DNA of 64,000 nucleotides from Caldilineaceae bacterium. GTDB lineage: Bacteria > Chloroflexota > Anaerolineae > Caldilineales > Caldilineaceae. The notes under the pieces were generated by a model. That model ran no database searches, was not told the origin of the DNA, and saw only the letters and a list, made by a program, of their open reading frames with translations. A program made the position numbers and the translations under genes. Positions 35,171 to 44,402 of the stretch are shown one piece after another; position 1 is the stretch's first letter; each line of letters starts with the position of its first letter. The stretch lies in NCBI GenBank assembly GCA_022821545.1, contig JAJEDJ010000036.1:62001-126000 (forward strand). Direction: 5' to 3'.

Positions 35171-35205
35171 TGATACAATGTCCCCGTATAGCCCTGAATT
35201 CAGGG
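35171..35205 (+). promoter_or_regulatory. extended -10 promoter with perfect palindrome
   Basis: TGATACAAT (35171-35179) is an extended -10 element; 12 bases downstream is the perfect 14-bp palindrome CCCTGAATTCAGGG (35192-35205), located about where transcription would start. A repressor site or leader stem is likely. The GTG start of the small membrane protein follows at 35249 with AAGGAGG. Confidence 0.5.
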
Positions 35206-35248
35206 TAAGACTAGAGCGGAATAAACAACTGGACAAGGAGGTTCAAGA

Positions 35249-35605
35249 GTGAAAGACGAACTGCTGCAACCTGTATTATTCAATGTCATTACCATCGTTG
35301 CGTTGTTGTTTTCCCTTTTCCAGATTGTTACGGGGGCTTCAGGGCGCTTGATCAGAACAGCCGACGCCATTCACGCACTTGAGGAGCTCGCTGCGGAAGG
35401 CGTCCTCGAGGACGACTCGATAGTCTCCGGCCTCTCGACAAACCGCGATCAGCGCACAAGGCTTGACAACTACCTGATCGTGACAATGATTATCGCTATC
35501 CTCGCCAATGTAATCGCGAATTACCTTGGCAGGGGGAGGCATCACACGAATACTTCCAGGATTCGTGAGCTGGAGGCAGAGCTGCGCGGGCTGCGAGAGA
35601 ATTAG
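35249..35605 (+). CDS. small two-helix membrane protein with C-terminal coiled coil, tandem copy 1 (unknown function)
   Basis: 118 aa, family not recognised. Two membrane segments (about residues 8-29 and 73-92) are separated by a charged helical linker of about 40 residues (HALEELAAEGVLEDD). A short basic stretch (LGRGRHH) and a heptad-like coiled coil (RIRELEAELRGLR) end the protein. It is matched along its whole length by the next gene. The GTG start has a strong AAGGAGG and is preceded by an extended -10 promoter with a palindrome. No partner gene gives a functional clue; rdgB lies upstream. A membrane-anchored oligomer or sensor is conceivable. Confidence 0.7.
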   Translation: MKDELLQPVLFNVITIVALLFSLFQIVTGASGRLIRTADAIHALEELAAEGVLEDDSIVSGLSTNRDQRTRLDNYLIVTMIIAILANVIANYLGRGRHHTNTSRIRELEAELRGLREN

Positions 35606-35763
35606 CCCACCCGGACTGCCTGGGCACATTTGGGCATGTCGCGCCGGCTGCGACTAAGTGCGTCTTATCGACTTCAGGCACCTGCATGTTGTCACAGAAG
35701 AGATAACTGCAGTACTCTGAAACGTGAAATTCAAACGAACTGCCTGGACAAAGAGGATGTGAA

Positions 35764-36120
35764 ATGGAAGGCAAGTTGCTGCCACCGGTGATCTTCAATG
35801 CAATTACGATCGTGTCGATGTTGTATGCTCTGAGCCAGATAATCACTGATGGGCCAAAGCTCCGTTCCACTACAAACGGTATCACAATGGCACTACAGGA
35901 ACTCGCGCATGAGAGTGACCTGATAGATGAAGCCTTAATCTCGTCTTTTGTGGCCGATCAGGAGCAAAGGCGGGGACTATTCAACGAAATTATCGTGGTA
36001 ATGCTAACCGCGATTCTGGCCAACGTAGCCGCAAACTTTTTTGGCCGGGGAAGGCAAAAAGCGAACACTGCCAGAATTCGGGAGTTGGAAGAAGAACTGC
36101 GCAGACTTCGAGGGGACTAG
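35764..36120 (+). CDS. small two-helix membrane protein with C-terminal coiled coil, tandem copy 2 (unknown function)
   Basis: 118 aa, identical in length to copy 1. Shared positions include PVxFNxITIV at the N-terminus, the mid-protein DxxQRxxLxN, ILANVxAN in the second helix, GRGR after it, and RIRELExELRxLR at the end. The linker between helices has diverged most. GAGG lies ahead of ATG 35764. The 158-base gap between the copies has no clear promoter, so co-transcription is likely. It ends 14 bases before the convergent RraA-like gene. Confidence 0.7.
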   Translation: MEGKLLPPVIFNAITIVSMLYALSQIITDGPKLRSTTNGITMALQELAHESDLIDEALISSFVADQEQRRGLFNEIIVVMLTAILANVAANFFGRGRQKANTARIRELEEELRRLRGD

Positions 36121-36134
36121 CGCCTCTTCGCTCG

Positions 36135-36866
36135 CTAAACGCCCTTCTCACGGCGCCAGTGCTCGAACTCCGCCAGTGTCCCGTCATTGGGCGGATAGAC
36201 ACCGACAATGCCGGCGCCGCCCGCAACTTTCTCCTGGAAGAACGCCTCTCTGATCTCCTGCTCGTAGGCGCCTTGGGCAACTTCCTCCGCCAGATGAGCC
36301 GGAACTATCACTACGCCCTCGGCATCGCCTACGACCACGTCGCCCGGCGTCACCGCCACACCGGCGCAACCGATGGGCACCTGCATGTCAACCGGGTGAT
36401 GGGCCACAAATGACGTTGTCGCGTGAGCTGCTCGGATGTAGGTCGGCAGTTCCAGGCTCCGAAAGAACGGTGTATCCCGCAGCGCGCCGTCGGTGACGAA
36501 ACCGGCCGCGCCGCGCCGGGTGATGCGCGTCCCCAGAATGTGGCCGAAGGAGGCCGCGCTGACTTCGCCGCGAGCGTCAATGACCAATACATCTTCCGGT
36601 CCGACCGCCTCCACTGCCAGCCTCTGCACGTTCCTGGTGTTGTCGTAGCGTTCGTCCGCCAGATCTTCGCGCGCCGGAATATAGCGCAACGTGAAGGCGT
36701 AGCCCACCATGGGAAGGTCGGGCCGCAGCGGGTACAGACCGGCCAAAAAGGTATTGCGAAAGCCATGATTCTGCAGCTGGCTCGTAAGCGTGGCCGTCGA
36801 AACCGAACGCAGCTTCGTCTTGGCGTCCTCTGAAATCTCATGCGTCCGGACTGATCTCGTCGTCAT
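36135..36866 (-). CDS. RraA family protein (HMG/CHA aldolase-like)
   Basis: 243 aa. Members of this fold are either class II 4-hydroxy-4-methyl-2-oxoglutarate/oxaloacetate aldolases or the RNase E inhibitor RraA. Visible motifs: LVIDARGEVSAASFGHIL, the GFVTDGALRD strand whose DGxxRD carries the metal and substrate residues, and VGDAEGVVIVP. These match the metal-dependent aldolase group. It starts with GGGAGAAGA ahead of the ATG. It lies upstream-adjacent, in transcriptional order downstream, of the enolase-family and dioxygenase genes, so aldol cleavage of a sugar-acid product is inferred. Confidence 0.85.
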   Translation of the reverse strand: MTTRSVRTHEISEDAKTKLRSVSTATLTSQLQNHGFRNTFLAGLYPLRPDLPMVGYAFTLRYIPAREDLADERYDNTRNVQRLAVEAVGPEDVLVIDARGEVSAASFGHILGTRITRRGAAGFVTDGALRDTPFFRSLELPTYIRAAHATTSFVAHHPVDMQVPIGCAGVAVTPGDVVVGDAEGVVIVPAHLAEEVAQGAYEQEIREAFFQEKVAGGAGIVGVYPPNDGTLAEFEHWRREKGV

Positions 36867-36960
36867 TCTTCTCCCAGTTCGTCTATCTGTTCGCCGTCCA
36901 ATATTGCGAAAATGGCCCGGTGGAGACGTCGCTCAAGCAAAATCTGCTTGTCGCACGCCA

Positions 36961-38097
36961 TTACTGCTCCAGCCACTTGGCCCGGCCATACTTCGCCTGA
37001 AAGTAGACGTACTCCTCCTGCCTGGGCGTGGAGACGTTGCCGGTGGAAGGATAGCGGGAGATTGCATCTTCGACAATATCCACGCCCAGGCCCGGCGCAT
37101 CCGGCACGACAATCGATCCCTCGACGATCTCGGGTTGCGGCTGCATGACTTCGTACCGCTGGGGCGCGTCGTCCTCCAGGTGCTCCAGGATGAGAAAGTT
37201 GGGCAGAGTAGCCAGCAGATGCACCGCGGCCATCTCCGCCACCGGCCCTAACGAACCGTCATGGGGCGCGAAGCCGATCCCGTGAGCTTCAGCCATCGCC
37301 GCCATCTTCTTCATCTGCATCAGCCCGCCGGCCCGGCCCGTGTCCGGCTGGATCACATCCACGATCTCCCGTTCGATCAGCTCTCGCACGCCGTAAATCT
37401 GCGTGTGCCGTTCACCCGCCGCGATCGGCAAATTGACATGACGCGCGACCTTGGCCAGGTTTTCAACGTGTTCGGGCGGCACCGGGTCTTCGTAAAAGAG
37501 CAGGTCGAACTCTTCCAGTGCCTGACCCACGCGAATCGCGTCCCGCACACTGAACCAGGGGGGGCCGTGAACGTCGGCCATCAGATCGATCTCCGGTCCG
37601 ACGGCTTCCCGCAAAGATCTTACTTTCGCGATCGGGTTGACCACGCCCCCGGTCTTGAGGCCGCTGAACCCCCTTTCCACCAACTCATGGGCGCGTTCCG
37701 CCGTATGCGCGTGCGCGTAAAGCCGGATTCGATCCCGGATCTTGCCGCCCAACAGGTTCCAGACCGGCACGCCCAACGCCTTCCCCTTGATGTCCCACAG
37801 GGCCATCTCTATGCCGGTGAGCGCGCCGCCGCCAACGATTCCGGTCATGCCGTGCCCCATCATCGCCAGATAGATCTTCTGCCAGATGCGCTCAATCAGA
37901 AAAGGATCCTCGCCGATGAGAATCTCGCGCAGATCCTGGATCGCCGTCTCCACCACCCGCGGCCAGCCCGATGCCTCGCCGACCCCATAGATGCCCTCAT
38001 CGGTGAAGACTTTGACGAACAGCCAGTTGCGCTGCGTCCAGCCGCCGCCCGGCACGCCCGCCTGCATCAGATAAGTCTTGACGTCCGTGATTTTCAT
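36961..38097 (-). CDS. mandelate racemase/enolase family dehydratase, galactonate/mannonate dehydratase-like
   Basis: 378 aa. Capping domain MKITDVKTYLM, barrel with metal ligands Asp in MADVHG, Glu in FYEDP and Glu in AGERH, and the late His in FAPHDGS. This ligand pattern is that of the sugar-acid dehydratases (galactonate, mannonate and relatives) rather than of the muconate subgroup at 3735. The KxK motif is replaced by LKTGG. Neighbours (RraA-like aldolase, phytanoyl-CoA dioxygenase) fit a sugar-acid route in which dehydration gives a 2-keto-3-deoxy acid. The 94-base gap to the RraA-like gene holds nothing evident. Confidence 0.85.
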   Translation of the reverse strand: MKITDVKTYLMQAGVPGGGWTQRNWLFVKVFTDEGIYGVGEASGWPRVVETAIQDLREILIGEDPFLIERIWQKIYLAMMGHGMTGIVGGGALTGIEMALWDIKGKALGVPVWNLLGGKIRDRIRLYAHAHTAERAHELVERGFSGLKTGGVVNPIAKVRSLREAVGPEIDLMADVHGPPWFSVRDAIRVGQALEEFDLLFYEDPVPPEHVENLAKVARHVNLPIAAGERHTQIYGVRELIEREIVDVIQPDTGRAGGLMQMKKMAAMAEAHGIGFAPHDGSLGPVAEMAAVHLLATLPNFLILEHLEDDAPQRYEVMQPQPEIVEGSIVVPDAPGLGVDIVEDAISRYPSTGNVSTPRQEEYVYFQAKYGRAKWLEQ

Positions 38098-38109
38098 AAC
38101 CTGTCGGCT

Positions 38110-38874
38110 CTAGCCCCCATTGATCCCGGGCCAGTCCCGCCACATATCGGCCGGTGGAGGCTCATCCTGAACAGCGTTGAGGTCGGCCCGGCAGAAGTCG
38201 TACAAGACCGCCTGCCGCACTTGCCCCGACCGGTTGTGGCCGGCGCCGTGTCCCATCCGGTGATGCCACAGCACGACATCACCGGCAGAGCCGTACGTAT
38301 GCACCGGGTCGATCTGCAGCACCGCGCGCCACGCGTCCGTGTCCCAGACCTCCTTGTTCTCCTCCAGCGGGTTGAACGTGTAGGCCGTCTTGAACGTATG
38401 ATAAAACTGTTTGTGGCTACCCGGCCAAATGGTGAACCCACCTCCGTCGGGCGGCACGTCGTCAACGTAGCCCACGACACCCAGATGAAATGCGTGCGCG
38501 TCAACGTGAAAACGAGACGGCCGCGGCGCCTTGTCCGTATCCGGGAAGACGCAGTATATCCCGCGTATACGCTCCGGAGTTGCCAGCTCAGGACCGAGCA
38601 GCTGCTTTGCAACGGCCTGGAGTTCCGGATTACCGTACAGGAGTTCGATCATCCACGGCTCGCTGCTGCGGTCACGGTATTTCCACGTGAAGCGTGAGTC
38701 GGGGAAGGCGCCCACCCAAGAATTCGGGTCACTCCGTATCAGGTTCTTGGGCGCCGCATCCCACCACGCGTCCCGTGTCTGGGCCATCAACTCGGGATCC
38801 AGCACGTTACGCAGGACCAGGTAACCATTGTCTCGAAAGAAATCTACCTGCTCGTCAGTCAGTGGTTGGTTCAT
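38110..38874 (-). CDS. phytanoyl-CoA dioxygenase (PhyH) family protein
   Basis: 254 aa Fe(II)/2-oxoglutarate oxygenase family. N-terminal LTDEQVDFFRDNGYLVLRNVL is typical. The iron ligands are His and Asp in FHVDAHAF and the distal His in the HHRMGHGAGH region, followed by the Arg of GQVRQAV that binds 2-oxoglutarate. ATG 38874 is chosen because the family start is exactly here; the longer frame to 38946 adds an unrelated stretch. It overlaps functionally with the enolase-family gene 12 bases downstream. Substrate unknown; bacterial PhyH proteins act on many small molecules. Confidence 0.85.
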   Translation of the reverse strand: MNQPLTDEQVDFFRDNGYLVLRNVLDPELMAQTRDAWWDAAPKNLIRSDPNSWVGAFPDSRFTWKYRDRSSEPWMIELLYGNPELQAVAKQLLGPELATPERIRGIYCVFPDTDKAPRPSRFHVDAHAFHLGVVGYVDDVPPDGGGFTIWPGSHKQFYHTFKTAYTFNPLEENKEVWDTDAWRAVLQIDPVHTYGSAGDVVLWHHRMGHGAGHNRSGQVRQAVLYDFCRADLNAVQDEPPPADMWRDWPGINGG

Positions 38875-38980
38875 ATTGACTCTTACCTTCTCTCCCGTTT
38901 GTCTGGAAGACAACTCTACGCTTTCTTCGGTAACAAGCGAATGCACCGGTTTCCATCCGACCGAAAACGCAAAGCAAAGA

Positions 38981-40375
38981 CTATCCCGGCCCTACGGCTG
39001 CCATCCGCATCGATGGGTAGTGTGTGTTGAAGAGGCTGTGATCCCCGGAAGCAACGACGATCTGCCACATCTGCCGCGTCATTGCCTCCAATCTTCCGGC
39101 ATGTGCCGGATCTTGTGCCAGATTGTTCATCTCAAAGGGGTCTGCGGCCAGATTGTAAAGCTCGTCATAATCGAAGCCGTTGTGGACGAATTTCCAGTCT
39201 CCGTCCCATAGCAGCCGCTGGCTGATAATATACCGCCCGCCAAAGTATTCGGCAAAACCCTGCTGATAATCCGATGTCTCGTGCGGGCTGGCCAGTACTG
39301 GGGCAAAAGAGCGCCCGTCAATCTGCCTCAGCGGCTGCGCTCCGACCAGTTCCAGCAGCGTTTGGCCCACATCCTGCAGCCCGACGCGGGCATCGCTCAC
39401 GGCCGCTTCCGCGACGCCGGGTCCAGCCACCACCAAGGGGATGTTGTACGCTTCTTCGAACGCGCCGATATTCTTACAGTACAGCCCGTGCGCGCCCAGG
39501 AAATCCCCGTGATCCGATGTCAGAACCACGATCGTATTGTCAAGCTGCCCAGCGCGTTCCACCCGCTCCAGCAGGCGCCCAAACTGCTCGTCGATCTCGC
39601 TGATCGAAGCATAGTAGCAGGCCGCGGCCTCACGGTGTTCCCGGTCCGTCCAGCCGCTCCATACCTGCGCCGACCGCTTGTACAGATTCGGCTGGCCGCT
39701 CAAATCGTTGTAGACGTTCGGCTGCAGGGGGATCGAGTCTACGTCATACTGCGCGAACGCATCCTCGTGGCAGTAGAAAGGATCATGCGGTTCGGTGAAA
39801 CTGACAAAGCAGCACCAGGGCGCATCGTCTTCTATGGCTGCGTCGAGAAAACGCAGCGCCGCGTCCGTCTTTTCGCCCATGCCGCGTTCGCTGGCCGGTT
39901 GATCACAGACGCCGTAAAAGCGGTTCGGATGGTAACCGGCGGGGCTCTCCAGAAATCTTTCAAGCGAAAAATTGACCGAGCCCCAGTCATGGCGCATGGC
40001 CTGCTTCCCCTGTTCCTGCCAGCCGAAGCGGGACAGCTCGTTGGAACGCTCCACATGCCACTTGCCATAATAACCGGTGCGGTATCCGGCCTCTGTCAGC
40101 CGCTCCGCCCAGTGAGGATGTTGCGTCCGCAGCACCGCCTGATCAGAGTCAACCGTATGCTCGACAAAGAGCACCCCGTGGTTGTGAGGCAGCAGACCGG
40201 TCATCAGGCTTGCGCGCGCCGGAGAACAGACCGCATTCGGCGTATACGCCCTGCGGAAACGCACGCCTCTGGCCGCCAGCCGGTCCAAATACGGGGTCTG
40301 GCACGGGTTGTCAGGCTCAAGCACCCGACCCTGCATCTGGTCGGTCATCAGAAACAGAATGTTGGGACTGGACAT
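38981..40375 (-). CDS. sulfatase (alkaline phosphatase superfamily)
   Basis: 464 aa. The active-site motif CSPAR carries the cysteine converted to formylglycine, within NAVCSPARASLMTGL. The first metal Asp is in FLMTDQM, further metal ligands in TSDHGDFLGAHG. It hydrolyses sulfate esters, probably of sulfated glycans. No signal peptide is seen, so it may act in the cytoplasm on imported substrates. The C-terminal DELYNLAADPFEMNNLA is typical of type I arylsulfatases. No formylglycine-generating enzyme lies in the window. The gap to the dioxygenase start is 106 bases. Confidence 0.9.
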   Translation of the reverse strand: MSSPNILFLMTDQMQGRVLEPDNPCQTPYLDRLAARGVRFRRAYTPNAVCSPARASLMTGLLPHNHGVLFVEHTVDSDQAVLRTQHPHWAERLTEAGYRTGYYGKWHVERSNELSRFGWQEQGKQAMRHDWGSVNFSLERFLESPAGYHPNRFYGVCDQPASERGMGEKTDAALRFLDAAIEDDAPWCCFVSFTEPHDPFYCHEDAFAQYDVDSIPLQPNVYNDLSGQPNLYKRSAQVWSGWTDREHREAAACYYASISEIDEQFGRLLERVERAGQLDNTIVVLTSDHGDFLGAHGLYCKNIGAFEEAYNIPLVVAGPGVAEAAVSDARVGLQDVGQTLLELVGAQPLRQIDGRSFAPVLASPHETSDYQQGFAEYFGGRYIISQRLLWDGDWKFVHNGFDYDELYNLAADPFEMNNLAQDPAHAGRLEAMTRQMWQIVVASGDHSLFNTHYPSMRMAAVGPG

Positions 40376-40459
40376 AACCCTTGTACCTCTTTTGCCTGAA
40401 TCGTAAGGCGTCTAATTTCTTCCAGCTGTAGACGCTGACTGCTTTGAGCGCGTGCGAGT

Positions 40460-42097
40460 TTAATACCCGACCGCGTACCCATCTCTCCGCGGGTCGGAGC
40501 CGCCGATCAGGGCGCCAGACTCCGGATGCACCATGATCGCCTGCGCGCTGCCCGGCCCGCCCCAGTCCCCCACCATTTCCAGATCGTGTCCCCTCCGCGC
40601 CAGCCCCTCCTGCACATCAATCGGAAAGCGGTCTTCCAGCTGCAGGTTGTTGGAGCAGACATGCGGGATCGTGGACTCCATCGGGTTCTGCAAACTGCGC
40701 CAGCGCGGCGCGGAGACTGCCTCCTGCGGCGTCATGCCGAAATCGAGCATATGCGTAACAAGCTGCAGATTCGTCTGCACCTGCGTATCCGCGCCCGGCG
40801 TCCCGCATGCGATCAGCGGTCGGCCGTCCTTGGTTATGATGACGGGATTCATCGTATGGCGAACACGCTTGCCCGGCATCAGGCAGTTCGGATGTCCATC
40901 CTCCAGGTGCCAGTAGGTCATGCGGTTATTGAGCAGGATACCCGTGTCGCCCGCGACCAGGCTTGAACCAAATCCTGACTGTATGCTTTGGAGTATGCAG
41001 ACCATGTTTCCCGCCCGGTCCGCCACACAGAAGCAGGTCGTATCTTCGTGCGCTTCCGGCCCGCCCGCCGCGACGTCGACCGCCGACCTACCCATATCGA
41101 TGCGATCGGCCTGCTCAGCCGCATACGATTTCGATAGCATCCCCGCCAGCGGAATATCGACCCACTCCGGGTCCGCCATATACTTCTCTCGGTCGGCGAA
41201 AGCCAGTTTCTTCGCCTCCACCATCAAATGGACGCTTTCGGCCGTATTACACCCTAAGCCCTGCAGATCGAACAGCTCGACGATATTCAGTTCCTGCAGC
41301 AGGATATGCCCGCTCGAATTGGGCGGCATCTCGTAGACCTCGTGACCGCGATAGTTGACGTGAATCGGCTCAACCCAATGGGCATGGTAATTGCCCAGAT
41401 CCTCTTCAGTCAGCAAGCCGCCCCGCGCCCGGCTGAACTCAGTGATCTCCCTGGCGATTTCCCCCTCGTAAAAGATCCTCCCGCCATCCTGGGCGATCTT
41501 GCGCAGTGTCTCGCCCAGTTTATAGTTGCACAGAATCCCCCCCGCCGGGATCGGGTCCCCGTCAGTGGTATAAATGGCCCGCGTGTGCGGGTCGGCCGCG
41601 AAACGCTCGTGTTCCGCCTGCAAGCCACTCGCCAGCAGATGGCTGATTGGAAAACCGTCCTCACACAGCGCTATGGCGGAACGGAACACCTCCTCAAGCG
41701 GCAGCGCGCCGTACCGTTCATGCGCCAGCAGCCACCCATCCACCAAACCAGGCACTGAAACGCTGCGAATCCCTTTCATGGGGATCCCGCCATCCTGCAA
41801 ATAGCGTTCGCGGGTAGCCGCCCCAGGAGCAGGACCGGTCGCGTTTACCGCGCTGACCTCCCCGGTCTCAGCCCAATAGATCAAGATAAAGCCGTCTCCG
41901 CCGACCCCCGAACCTGCCGGCTCAACCGCGCCCAGCGAGGCCGCCGTGGCAATCGCCGCGTCCACAGCATTGCCCCCGCGCATCATCGTTCGGATCCCCG
42001 CCTGCGACGCGAGCGCATGCCCTGATGTAACCATCCCGTTCCTGCCCATCACAGACGGGCGAAACGCCGAAGCCGTAATACCATGTGGGGACTGCAT
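40460..42097 (-). CDS. gamma-glutamyltransferase family protein, copy 1
   Basis: 545 aa Ntn-hydrolase. The fold is typical: GMVTSGHALASQAG and GGNAVDAAIATAASLG early, GVGGDGF, then the autocatalytic Thr in EDTTCFCVADRAGNM. The usual THxS after the cleavage Thr reads TTCFC, an unusual cysteine-bearing variant. The late PGxPGAxTQ segment appears as CGTPGADTQVQTN. No signal peptide is visible, so it belongs with cytoplasmic GGT-like proteins. GGAGG precedes the ATG. It lies 75 bases from a second GGT gene; gamma-glutamyl or other amide hydrolysis is inferred. Confidence 0.88.
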   Translation of the reverse strand: MQSPHGITASAFRPSVMGRNGMVTSGHALASQAGIRTMMRGGNAVDAAIATAASLGAVEPAGSGVGGDGFILIYWAETGEVSAVNATGPAPGAATRERYLQDGGIPMKGIRSVSVPGLVDGWLLAHERYGALPLEEVFRSAIALCEDGFPISHLLASGLQAEHERFAADPHTRAIYTTDGDPIPAGGILCNYKLGETLRKIAQDGGRIFYEGEIAREITEFSRARGGLLTEEDLGNYHAHWVEPIHVNYRGHEVYEMPPNSSGHILLQELNIVELFDLQGLGCNTAESVHLMVEAKKLAFADREKYMADPEWVDIPLAGMLSKSYAAEQADRIDMGRSAVDVAAGGPEAHEDTTCFCVADRAGNMVCILQSIQSGFGSSLVAGDTGILLNNRMTYWHLEDGHPNCLMPGKRVRHTMNPVIITKDGRPLIACGTPGADTQVQTNLQLVTHMLDFGMTPQEAVSAPRWRSLQNPMESTIPHVCSNNLQLEDRFPIDVQEGLARRGHDLEMVGDWGGPGSAQAIMVHPESGALIGGSDPRRDGYAVGY

Positions 42098-42172
42098 ACC
42101 GCGCCTCCATCTATCTGATAAGCATTACCTGGTGACTGCCGCGTCTGACAACCGACCACTGATCACTGCCGT

Positions 42173-43909
42173 TCACCGTCCCATCGCATAGGCGATTTGC
42201 CGGCGCGGCGAGGCTCCTGCGGAGATGAGACCGCTCTTCACGTCGAATGTGATCGCAAGCACCTTGCCGTGACTCCACGCCCCGCCGACCGTAACCTCGT
42301 GCCCCCGCTCGGAAAGCGCGTCCCGCACGGACTCAGGAATGCGCGCCTCCAACGTAAGGCTGCCCGGATTCGCATTGTGGGGATAGAAAGAGTTTGGGAA
42401 ATGGTGTGTGTGGAAACTGGGGGCGTCGATCGCCTCCTGCAGATTCATGCCGAAGTCGATCACGTTGAGGAAGAATTGCAGCGTCCACTGGTCCTGGCAA
42501 TCCCCGCCCGGTGTACCGAACGCCATGTAAGGTTCGCCGTCCTTTGTCGCCAGCGAGGGCGTAAGCGTTGTACGCGGCCGTTTGCGCGGCGCCAGTGCGT
42601 TGGCGTGGCTCGGGTCCAGGTAGAACATCTGCCCGCGCGTCCCCAGCGGGAAGCCCAACCCTTCGATGACCGGCGATGACGGGATCCAGCCGCCGCTGGG
42701 CGTTGCCGCGAACAGATTGCCCTCGTGATCGACTGCATCAACGTGCGTCGTATCGCCCGTATAGACGTTCGGATCCGCTTCCGCATGTCTGGGCGTGCTG
42801 GCTGGCGCGTCGCCCGGCCGTAACTCCAGTGATGCTCGCCGAGCGTCAATCAGGTCGCGGCGCCCGGCCGCATACTCCTTGGACAGCAGACGTTCGAGCG
42901 GTACCTCCACAAAGTCCGGGTCACCGTAGTACTGTTCACGGTCGGCGAATGCCAGCTTGGATGCTTCGACCACGGTGTGGACGTAGTCGGCTGAATTGTG
43001 TTCGAACGCGCTGAGATCAAAGCCCTCGAGCAGCGCCAGCTGCTGCAGAAAGACAGGACCCTGACACCAGGTGTTGCATTTGTGTACATCGTAGCCGCGA
43101 TAGTTGAACGAGACCGGCGACTCCACCTTGGTACTGTATTCGTGAAAGTCGGCTTCTGCCAGCAGGCCGGCGTTGCACTGCCCACTGGCGTCGCGTATCT
43201 TCGCATCGCGCTGGAAGGCGACGATCTTTTCGGCGATAGGACCCTTATAGAAATAGTCGCGCGCCGCGGCTATCCCCGCCTTTCGCCCGAGGTGGCTGTT
43301 GCGGATTTCCGCGTCGACAGTCGCCTTGAAGGTTTCCGCCCAATCCGGGTTGGCCAGAAACTCGCCCACCTCAGGCGCACGTCCGTCAGGCAGATAGGCC
43401 CGGGCCGAACTGGGCCATTCGCTCTCAAACTTCTCCTTCAGCCTGGCCAGCGAGCCGTGCAACTCCGGGTAGACCGCGAACCCTTCTTCCGTCAACTCGA
43501 TCGTCGGCTCCAGCACATCCTTGAGCCGCAGGCGCCCAAACTGCTCCAGCGCAGTCGTCCACGAGCCGAACGCGCCCGGCACGGTCGCCGGCAGAAAGCC
43601 GTCGCCCGGTATGATCTCGATCCCCTGAGAGCGGAACCAGGCGATGGTCGCGGCCTTCGGCGCGTAGCCCTGCCCGTTGATGGCGTACGTCCGACGCTGC
43701 CGCGCGCAATAGATGAGGATGGGGACCTCGCCCCCAATGCCGTTCGACTGCGGCTCCAATACATTGAGCGCGAATCCGGCGGCCACACCGGCATCGATTG
43801 CATTGCCGCCTTGCTCCAACATGCGGGATCCCGCCGCCGCCGCCAGATAATGTCCGGCCGAGACGACGCCATGGCGGCCCATGAAAACGGGGCGTGTTGT
43901 AAATGACAT
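42173..43909 (-). CDS. gamma-glutamyltransferase family protein, copy 2
   Basis: 578 aa Ntn-hydrolase, paralogous to copy 1 but clearly divergent. GVVSAGHYLAAAAG and GGNAIDAGVAAGFALN are followed by GIGGEVPILIY; the catalytic Thr lies in TGDTTHVDAVDHEGN, close to consensus; GTPGGDCQDQW comes late. ATG 43909 has GGAG seven bases upstream; a longer frame to 44065 encodes an Arg-rich stretch and is rejected. No signal peptide. Two adjacent GGT-like genes near peptide-type transporters suggest processing of imported gamma-glutamyl or related compounds. Confidence 0.88.
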   Translation of the reverse strand: MSFTTRPVFMGRHGVVSAGHYLAAAAGSRMLEQGGNAIDAGVAAGFALNVLEPQSNGIGGEVPILIYCARQRRTYAINGQGYAPKAATIAWFRSQGIEIIPGDGFLPATVPGAFGSWTTALEQFGRLRLKDVLEPTIELTEEGFAVYPELHGSLARLKEKFESEWPSSARAYLPDGRAPEVGEFLANPDWAETFKATVDAEIRNSHLGRKAGIAAARDYFYKGPIAEKIVAFQRDAKIRDASGQCNAGLLAEADFHEYSTKVESPVSFNYRGYDVHKCNTWCQGPVFLQQLALLEGFDLSAFEHNSADYVHTVVEASKLAFADREQYYGDPDFVEVPLERLLSKEYAAGRRDLIDARRASLELRPGDAPASTPRHAEADPNVYTGDTTHVDAVDHEGNLFAATPSGGWIPSSPVIEGLGFPLGTRGQMFYLDPSHANALAPRKRPRTTLTPSLATKDGEPYMAFGTPGGDCQDQWTLQFFLNVIDFGMNLQEAIDAPSFHTHHFPNSFYPHNANPGSLTLEARIPESVRDALSERGHEVTVGGAWSHGKVLAITFDVKSGLISAGASPRRQIAYAMGR

Positions 43910-43965
43910 TGGTTTGCTCCCTGTTCGTGGGCCCATGCCCAACTCTTGAAGGGATCGGCGCCGGG

Positions 43966-44286
43966 CTACTTTCCCCAATCTTCGCGGGGCGGCCAGATGA
44001 CGGACGCGCCTATTGCCCTGCCTTCCGGTCGCTCTGCCACCCAATCCGCGGTTGTATCCCGCCACCTGATGAAGTGGGGCGTCTCCATGTGCGCCTGGAA
44101 CGCGGCCTCGTCAACGTAGACCTCATAGAGCCAGATCTTGTCCGGATCGTCGCCATCCTGGATCACGTCAAATCGCAGACAACCGGGCTCATCCTTCATC
44201 GAACCCTTGGCGTCCAGCAACATCTCTTCTACGAACCGCTCCTTGAATCCTTCCTTGATTTTGATGGGTGCAATGATGACATACAT
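43966..44286 (-). CDS. antibiotic biosynthesis monooxygenase (ABM) domain protein, YgiN/LsrG-like
   Basis: 106 aa dimeric alpha/beta-barrel family. MYVIIAPIKIKEG gives the first strand; GCLRFDVIQDGDDPDKIWLYEVY the second and third; AFQAHMETPHF the helix containing the family His. Members are cofactor-free monooxygenases, quinol oxidases or AI-2 processing isomerases. AGGAGAGA precedes the ATG. It probably heads the transcript with the GGT gene 57 bases downstream. Confidence 0.8.
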   Translation of the reverse strand: MYVIIAPIKIKEGFKERFVEEMLLDAKGSMKDEPGCLRFDVIQDGDDPDKIWLYEVYVDEAAFQAHMETPHFIRWRDTTADWVAERPEGRAIGASVIWPPREDWGK

Positions 44287-44402
44287 GACAGTCTCTCTCC
44301 TCTAAGAGATTACGGAAGTAATGGGATTGTCGGGTGATTGCTGTTGGGAGTGGGTGCTGTCTACACTACGGTAGCCTATCACAGTTCAAGACAGTTTGCG
44401 AC

